38,012 bases of DNA, taken from NCBI GenBank assembly GCA_947444925.1, contig CANFBW010000030.1, forward strand, positions 1 through 38,012, in the 5' to 3' direction. This document shows, piece by piece, positions 33,439 to 38,012 of this stretch (the stretch's first letter is position 1; each line of letters begins with the position of its first letter). The stretch is from Flavobacteriales bacterium. GTDB taxonomy: Bacteria > Bacteroidota > Bacteroidia > Flavobacteriales_C > GCA-002722245. Below the pieces are notes generated by a model. The model was not told the DNA's origin. It saw only the letters and a program-made list of their open reading frames with translations, and did not search any database. A program made the position numbers and the translations under genes.

Positions 33439-35919
33439 TTGCAGAATAAAGCTTTCCCCATATTAATTACATTGTTTCTTTTCATATTCATGAGCGATGT
33501 GTTATATGCGGCAACCATTGATCCTGTAAGTGATTCATTGATTCCACCGAAGGTAGATACTAACAGTGTGGTATTGAAAAAATCAAAGTCGAGTTTCGAC
33601 GAAGACATCAAATATTCAGCCACAGATTCTTTTGACGTTGACAATGACAGCAGAGTGGTGTACTTGTATGGCGACGCTTTGGTGGAATACGGTACTGTAA
33701 AACTGAAAGCCGACTACATTTGGATAGACATGGCGAAAAGTGAAGTTCATGCATTTGGACAACGCGACGACAAAGGAAACTATATCAAGAAGGCTGTTTT
33801 TTCTGACAAAGACCAATCCTTTGAATCCAATCGCATTAGCTACAACTTCAAAACACAAAAAGGGAAAATTCTGGACGTAGTCACGCAAATGGACGAAAGC
33901 TACATACACGGCAAGGCGATTAAGCGAATGCCCAATAATGAGATTTTCATTGGCGGCGCCAAATACACGACCTGTGCTGCGGAGCATCCGCATTTTTATT
34001 TCAATGCAACAAAAATAAAAATGATTCAAAACGATAAAATCGTCAGCGGCCCAATGAATCTAGTGATTCTCGATATTCCAACACCCATCATGTTGCCCTT
34101 CGCCATTTTACCAAACAGCCCTAAACACGCTTCAGGTATTCTGATTCCAGGATACGGCGAACATCCTACACAAGGCTTTTTTTTAAACAATGGCGGTTTT
34201 CATTGGGCCATCAACGACTACCTCAACTACACTGTGCGCGGTGACATATACTCTAAAGGAAGTTGGGCACTGCGCAACGAACTCAACTATAAAATAAAAT
34301 ATAAATTTTCTGGAGGATTAAAATTCAATTACGCCAATACGCAAACAGGTGATCCTGACTTGTACAACTCCTCTAAAAAGAAGGATTTTAGTTTTGCATG
34401 GACCCACAACCAAGACAACAAGGCCAACCCTGATTTTATTTTCAACGCTACCGTAAATTTTGGTAGTAGCCAATCTTTTCAAAATTCACTGATTGCCAAC
34501 AATCAAACCAATCAAATACTGAACAACAACTACCTATCGTCAATATCAATTTCACACAAACTTGGCCCTTGGCGCCTTACTTCATCAATGTCGCACAACC
34601 AAACTCTATCCACCCACGACGTCACCATTTCTTTTCCCTCCATCAGCGCCAGAATGCAACCCTGGCTGCCTTTAGCGCACTCAAAAAACAGAAATCTCGG
34701 CATCTTAAAAGGTTTATCGGCCAAGGCTGATTTTGATATAGGCAACAAAATCGCCACCAAAGACACCATTTTATTCAACGGTTACAATTTAAACCAAATG
34801 CAAAATGGCATCAAAACAACCATCAGCGTTGGTGTATCAGAAAGTTGGAAACCCACGCGCTACATTAATGTTACCATGCCAAGTTTGACTTACAACGAGT
34901 ACACCTACCTGAGTCACGTGGAAGAAAAATATGTCGGCACCAGACTACAAAGCAATACGGTTCAGCAATTATCGAGTGCACGCAGCTTGCAAGTTGGCGG
35001 AGTTGGCATAAACACACAGCTTTTTGCCATTTTCACACCCATCAAAAATCCGTGGCTGCATTCTACACGACTCACAATGAAACCGGGCATCACTGCAGTA
35101 AAAAGCATTGACATCACCGACCCTTCTATTACCAGAACACTAATTAATCCGATCACGGCAACAGCCAGTACCTATAGCATATACCAGAACAGCATATATG
35201 GCGCCCCTACAACAGGCAAAGTGGCTCAACTCAACTTTAACCTCGACAATAGTTTAGACGGGAAATTTTTCAGAAAAATAAACGGAAAGGATACGATTGT
35301 GACGGAACGATTAATAAAAAACTTTAGCATCAACGGCGCCTACAACTTCATGGCAGAGCAATTCAAGTGGAGCGATTTTTACACCCAACTCACTACAGAG
35401 GCTTTCAAGCTAGTGAATATCAATTTGAATGCAACCTTCTCTCCTTACCGCACCAACTACCTTGGGAATAAAGTCGACACATTTCTGTACGCAAGCTGCA
35501 AACAACTGGTGCACTTAACAACGGGATCGGCCGCTGCATCACTTCGCTTAGCCAGTGCTTCTAAAAAAGACAAACCACTTTTCATCAACATACCGGCTGA
35601 CGCCAGCATTAGCTATACCTTCAGATATACCGAACCAAAACCCGGCGCACAGGCAGCCATCACACAAACCGTTCAAATCGCAGGAACAGTGCAACTGACC
35701 GACAAATGGAAAATTGGCTACATGACGGGCTATGACATTCAGAAAAAAGCAATGTCGTTAACAACACTCACCATTACACGAGATCTCCATTGCTGGGATT
35801 TGAGTTTCATATGGGTTCCGTTTGGACCCTACCAAAGCTACAACTTCACCCTGCAGCCTAAAGCCAGTTTACTGAAAGACGTGAAGTACAACAAGCGTGA
35901 GGCCTGGAAATCGTTTTAA
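33439..35919 (+). CDS. lptD: LPS-assembly outer-membrane protein LptD (OstA-like)
   Basis: This is an outer-membrane barrel that inserts LPS into the outer leaflet. From the proposed TTG start it has 826 residues. The TTG gives a good signal peptide (QNKAFPILITLFLFIFMSDVLYA, cut before ATIDP). The first ATG in this frame after it (33490) would remove the hydrophobic core, and the ATG at 33289 lies deep inside the opposite-strand amidase. The N-terminal OstA/LptA-like jellyroll covers about residues 45-175 (VVYLYGDALVEYGTVKLKAD onward). A YTTCAAEHPHFYF motif precedes the long barrel. It fits with kdsA in an LPS-making organism. Its stop overlaps the next, opposite gene by 4 nt. Confidence 0.85.
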   Translation: MQNKAFPILITLFLFIFMSDVLYAATIDPVSDSLIPPKVDTNSVVLKKSKSSFDEDIKYSATDSFDVDNDSRVVYLYGDALVEYGTVKLKADYIWIDMAKSEVHAFGQRDDKGNYIKKAVFSDKDQSFESNRISYNFKTQKGKILDVVTQMDESYIHGKAIKRMPNNEIFIGGAKYTTCAAEHPHFYFNATKIKMIQNDKIVSGPMNLVILDIPTPIMLPFAILPNSPKHASGILIPGYGEHPTQGFFLNNGGFHWAINDYLNYTVRGDIYSKGSWALRNELNYKIKYKFSGGLKFNYANTQTGDPDLYNSSKKKDFSFAWTHNQDNKANPDFIFNATVNFGSSQSFQNSLIANNQTNQILNNNYLSSISISHKLGPWRLTSSMSHNQTLSTHDVTISFPSISARMQPWLPLAHSKNRNLGILKGLSAKADFDIGNKIATKDTILFNGYNLNQMQNGIKTTISVGVSESWKPTRYINVTMPSLTYNEYTYLSHVEEKYVGTRLQSNTVQQLSSARSLQVGGVGINTQLFAIFTPIKNPWLHSTRLTMKPGITAVKSIDITDPSITRTLINPITATASTYSIYQNSIYGAPTTGKVAQLNFNLDNSLDGKFFRKINGKDTIVTERLIKNFSINGAYNFMAEQFKWSDFYTQLTTEAFKLVNINLNATFSPYRTNYLGNKVDTFLYASCKQLVHLTTGSAAASLRLASASKKDKPLFINIPADASISYTFRYTEPKPGAQAAITQTVQIAGTVQLTDKWKIGYMTGYDIQKKAMSLTTLTITRDLHCWDLSFIWVPFGPYQSYNFTLQPKASLLKDVKYNKREAWKSF

Positions 35920-36341
35920 ATCTTATTCATTTCAAAATAAGCGTGATCTATTATCGCCCAATGCTCGGGAATCGGCATTTGAGGAACACTTGCTACTAGG
36001 GGATTGGCCACATATATAAAAGCACTTTCTGCACTGTGATCGCCGAGCTCAACCTGAACATTTCGCTTCAGGTAGTCCAACGGAAAAACTTCATATTCAT
36101 CCAACAGCGCTATCGAATCCGACTCCAACTCCATCAGCAAGCCTTTTACAACTGATCCTTCTTTCTCTACAACGTTGGCATAGGCAAATCCGGGAAACTT
36201 TGATTCTGGAACATTAAAAATCAACTCCCAGCCGCTCAGCACAGCGGGTCGCACATTTCGGTAAAGCACACCCATTTCATCAAGGGCCGTCAAGCCCATA
36301 TTAGAACCGTAGGCAAAATATTTTAGGTAGGTAACTTCCAT
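35916..36341 (-). CDS. gamma-glutamylcyclotransferase-fold (GGCT/AIG2-like) protein
   Basis: This is a 141-residue protein with the BtrG/GGCT signature YFAYGSNM (residues 8-15), a substrate-binding loop. E84 in DEYEVFPLDYLKR is at the position of the catalytic glutamate. The family includes gamma-glutamyl cyclotransferases and gamma-glutamylamine cyclotransferases, which release 5-oxoproline from gamma-glutamyl compounds. The natural substrate here is unknown. It is a single gene on the opposite strand between lptD and ridA, overlapping the lptD stop by 4 nt and diverging from ridA over 33 nt. Confidence 0.85.
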   Translation of the reverse strand: MEVTYLKYFAYGSNMGLTALDEMGVLYRNVRPAVLSGWELIFNVPESKFPGFAYANVVEKEGSVVKGLLMELESDSIALLDEYEVFPLDYLKRNVQVELGDHSAESAFIYVANPLVASVPQMPIPEHWAIIDHAYFEMNKI

Positions 36342-36349
36342 TTAATTTA

Positions 36350-36357
36350 TAAATTCG
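36350..36357 (+). promoter_or_regulatory. possible ridA -7 element
   Basis: TAAATTCG matches the TAnnTTCG variant, 18 nt upstream of the ridA ATG, inside the 33-nt divergent gap. No TTG is seen at the -33 distance, so confidence is low. Confidence 0.3.
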
Positions 36358-36374
36358 CAGCAAAACAAATTGAC

Positions 36375-36758
36375 ATGAGCTCAAAAACAATCATCATCAC
36401 AAAAAATGCACCAGCTCCTATTGGCCCATACAATCAAGCGGTCAAAGTTAGCAATCTTTTATTTGTGTCAGGACAAATTGCCCTTGACCCTATCTCTTCG
36501 ACTATCATAGCTAAGAATATTGAAGAAGAAACGCATCAAGTAATGGTGAATATTGGCGCTATTTTACAGGAAGCCGGATTGGATTTTTCAAACATCGTCA
36601 AAACATCAATTTTCTTGTCCGACATGAATAACTTCGGCAAGGTAAACGAAGTCTACGGCAGCTATTTCGAAAGCAATTTTCCTGCTCGAGAAACGGTTGA
36701 AGTATCGCGCTTGCCCAAAGACGTGAATGTAGAAATATCAGTGATTGCGCACTGTTAA
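36375..36758 (+). CDS. ridA: RidA family reactive intermediate/imine deaminase
   Basis: This is a 127-residue RidA (YjgF/YER057c/UK114) protein, a trimeric enzyme that hydrolyses reactive enamines and imines such as 2-aminoacrylate made by PLP enzymes. The signature residues are present: GPYNQAV (17-23), SGQIALD (32-38), R105 in PARETVEV, and E120 in VEISVIA. R105 has the same number as the essential arginine of E. coli RidA. It follows lptD in direction, as I recall in other Bacteroidota, but here a GGCT gene is inserted between. It converges on the M61 protease gene with a 3-nt gap. Confidence 0.93.
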   Translation: MSSKTIIITKNAPAPIGPYNQAVKVSNLLFVSGQIALDPISSTIIAKNIEEETHQVMVNIGAILQEAGLDFSNIVKTSIFLSDMNNFGKVNEVYGSYFESNFPARETVEVSRLPKDVNVEISVIAHC

Positions 36759-36761
36759 AAC

Positions 36762-38012
36762 TTAGCCCAACCAATCTTTAAACGATTCTTCCTGCTCTTT
36801 AGAAGTACTTTTTAATTTCTCTATCCGAGCTGTTCCGAAATACTTATGCTCTGTAGCCATCATTACTTTCTCTAGCATTAAATGATCCTTCTTGAAGGTG
36901 ATTTTCACGTTGTCATCAAAATAAGCAATCCAATCAGAGACCTTATTTTTTTCAACCACCAAACCATTCACCGCAAGCACTTCGTCACCCCTACATATTC
37001 CCGCAAGAGCCGCTGGCGACAAGGGCGCCACATCCATTACTTTAGCATCGGCATCCAATCGCAAGCCAAAAGCAGAAGCTGAGTGTTGCGTGTGCTCAAT
37101 GCTTTTTAAATGACAACCAACATATTTCAACGACTCATTAAGCTTGGCGAAATAATCTTCGGTGCCATAAGTATATTTTTCAAAAATCAACGAAAGATCT
37201 TTTCCCGCTGCGTCGCTCACCAATTGCTTAAACTCAACCTCATTGTACCCTTGATCTTCCAATGCAAATTCTTTATACAACTTCTTCATCACCCAGTCGA
37301 GACTCTTGCGCCCCAAAGACAATTTTCTAATTTGCAAGTCGTACATCAAGGCATTCAAACTTCCTTCCGTATATATAGAAACCTTTCTGTTCGGAATCCC
37401 TTTGCTGTAACCATCCAACCAGCTGTCAAAAGAAGCATCGGCCACCGAAAGATTCAAGCGCCCGTAATTAGAAAAATGTTGGTCAAAAGTATTGTTCAAC
37501 AAAGTAAAATACTCGTCGTTGCTAATAACACCTGAGCGCACCAACATCAAGTCACCGTAGTAGGTAGTGATACCTTCCGACACGTAGCCCAAACGCGAAT
37601 AGTTTTCTTTTTGAAAATCGTAGGGATACATTTCTTCAGGGCGGATGGCCTTGATATTCCATGCATGAAAAAGTTCGTGCGACGAAATGCCAAGCATACT
37701 GTCGTAAAGCTTGCCTTCCATCAAATTACAACCCGGCCCGAGTGCGATTACTGTTGAATTGCAATGCTCCACACCATGGTAGGCCTTAACAGGCAATATT
37801 TGAAAAAAGAAATGATAGTCACTTACCGGAAATCCACCAAAAACAAGCATTTGCTCATTGGTGAACTTTTTAAAATCACTCAACACATCGTCCCACTTGG
37901 GTTTACATTCGCCCTGAAACCACACCGTGAAATTACTTTCGCGCACTTTGTAACTGTTGCTTTGCAAGGTGGCACTGGCCATAAAAGGACTGTCGGCCAG
38001 CTGATCAAAACT
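36762..38012 (-). CDS. M61 family (glycyl aminopeptidase-like) peptidase with PDZ domain, 5' end missing
   Basis: The frame stays open to the right edge (encoding SFDQLADSPFMAS at the boundary), so the gene is cut by the window and the ATG at 37982 is internal. The LADSP motif, HELFH (codons 37679-37665) with GISSHELFHAWNIK, and the third-ligand segment YVSEGITTYYGD identify an M61 metallopeptidase. A PDZ domain follows near 37100-36880 (APLSPAALAGICRGDEVLAVNG). Family members are periplasmic or cytosolic aminopeptidases preferring glycine or alanine. Localisation cannot be judged without the N-terminus. Confidence 0.9.
   Translation of the reverse strand, partial: SFDQLADSPFMASATLQSNSYKVRESNFTVWFQGECKPKWDDVLSDFKKFTNEQMLVFGGFPVSDYHFFFQILPVKAYHGVEHCNSTVIALGPGCNLMEGKLYDSMLGISSHELFHAWNIKAIRPEEMYPYDFQKENYSRLGYVSEGITTYYGDLMLVRSGVISNDEYFTLLNNTFDQHFSNYGRLNLSVADASFDSWLDGYSKGIPNRKVSIYTEGSLNALMYDLQIRKLSLGRKSLDWVMKKLYKEFALEDQGYNEVEFKQLVSDAAGKDLSLIFEKYTYGTEDYFAKLNESLKYVGCHLKSIEHTQHSASAFGLRLDADAKVMDVAPLSPAALAGICRGDEVLAVNGLVVEKNKVSDWIAYFDDNVKITFKKDHLMLEKVMMATEHKYFGTARIEKLKSTSKEQEESFKDWLG

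Noticed and set aside
33375-33644. N-terminal extension of the amidase frame
   Set aside because: It lies opposite the start of lptD and upstream of the amidase promoter; a signal sequence begins at 33374.

Overview
The window is from a low-GC member of the Bacteroidota. Three things support this. Promoters have the phylum's TTTG / about 19 nt / TAnnTTTG form. The gene order tRNA(Thr-Tyr-Gly-Thr)-tuf-tRNA(Trp)-secE-nusG-rplKAJL-rpoBC-DUF3467 is typical. Several families are characteristic, including the amidase-MCE-FeS-FeS block and a small protein usually mislabelled 'ABC transporter ATPase'. The class cannot be fixed from what is here; a flavobacterial-type lineage is plausible.

Region 1 (1-813) has no credible gene. 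It holds three tandem leftward promoters at the left edge, probably serving a strongly expressed unit (an rRNA operon is my guess) beyond the window. It also holds a large REP-like inverted repeat and the terminator of the rpoBC operon.

Region 2 (814-14260) is one long leftward translation/transcription operon. It runs from four tRNAs and EF-Tu through tRNA-Trp, SecE, NusG, L11, L1, L10, L7/L12, RpoB and RpoC to a DUF3467 protein. Hairpins in the tuf/tRNA-Trp and rplL/rpoB gaps are likely processing or attenuation points.

Region 3 (14290-16395, leftward) holds a ribosome hibernation factor with its own terminator, a XerC/D-type recombinase, ribosomal protein S21 with a very clear promoter, and an RclC/DUF417-like membrane protein.

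Region 4 (16452-24392, leftward) is a surface-glycan cluster. It contains a WecE-type sugar aminotransferase, a GT-A glycosyltransferase with an EDD motif, a GT4 enzyme with a four-cysteine motif, a WecD-like N-acetyltransferase, two GT2 enzymes and an asparagine-synthase-like amidotransferase. WecE plus WecD point to a 4-acetamido-4,6-dideoxyhexose, and kdsA (Kdo synthesis) diverges from the cluster, so an LPS or O-antigen-type glycan is likely.

Region 5 (24594-38012) is a compact envelope region with alternating strands. It contains kdsA, a small outer-membrane-like protein, a secreted M48 metalloprotease, a leftward run (amidase, MCE protein, membrane Fe-S protein, CCG Fe-S protein, conserved small protein), divergent lptD, a GGCT-fold protein, RidA, and an M61 protease cut by the right edge. 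All four convergent gene pairs here are separated by 3 nt or overlap by 4 nt.

I see no CRISPR array, insertion sequence, prophage or defence locus. The most interesting material is regulatory and architectural, plus a few partly characterised envelope proteins.
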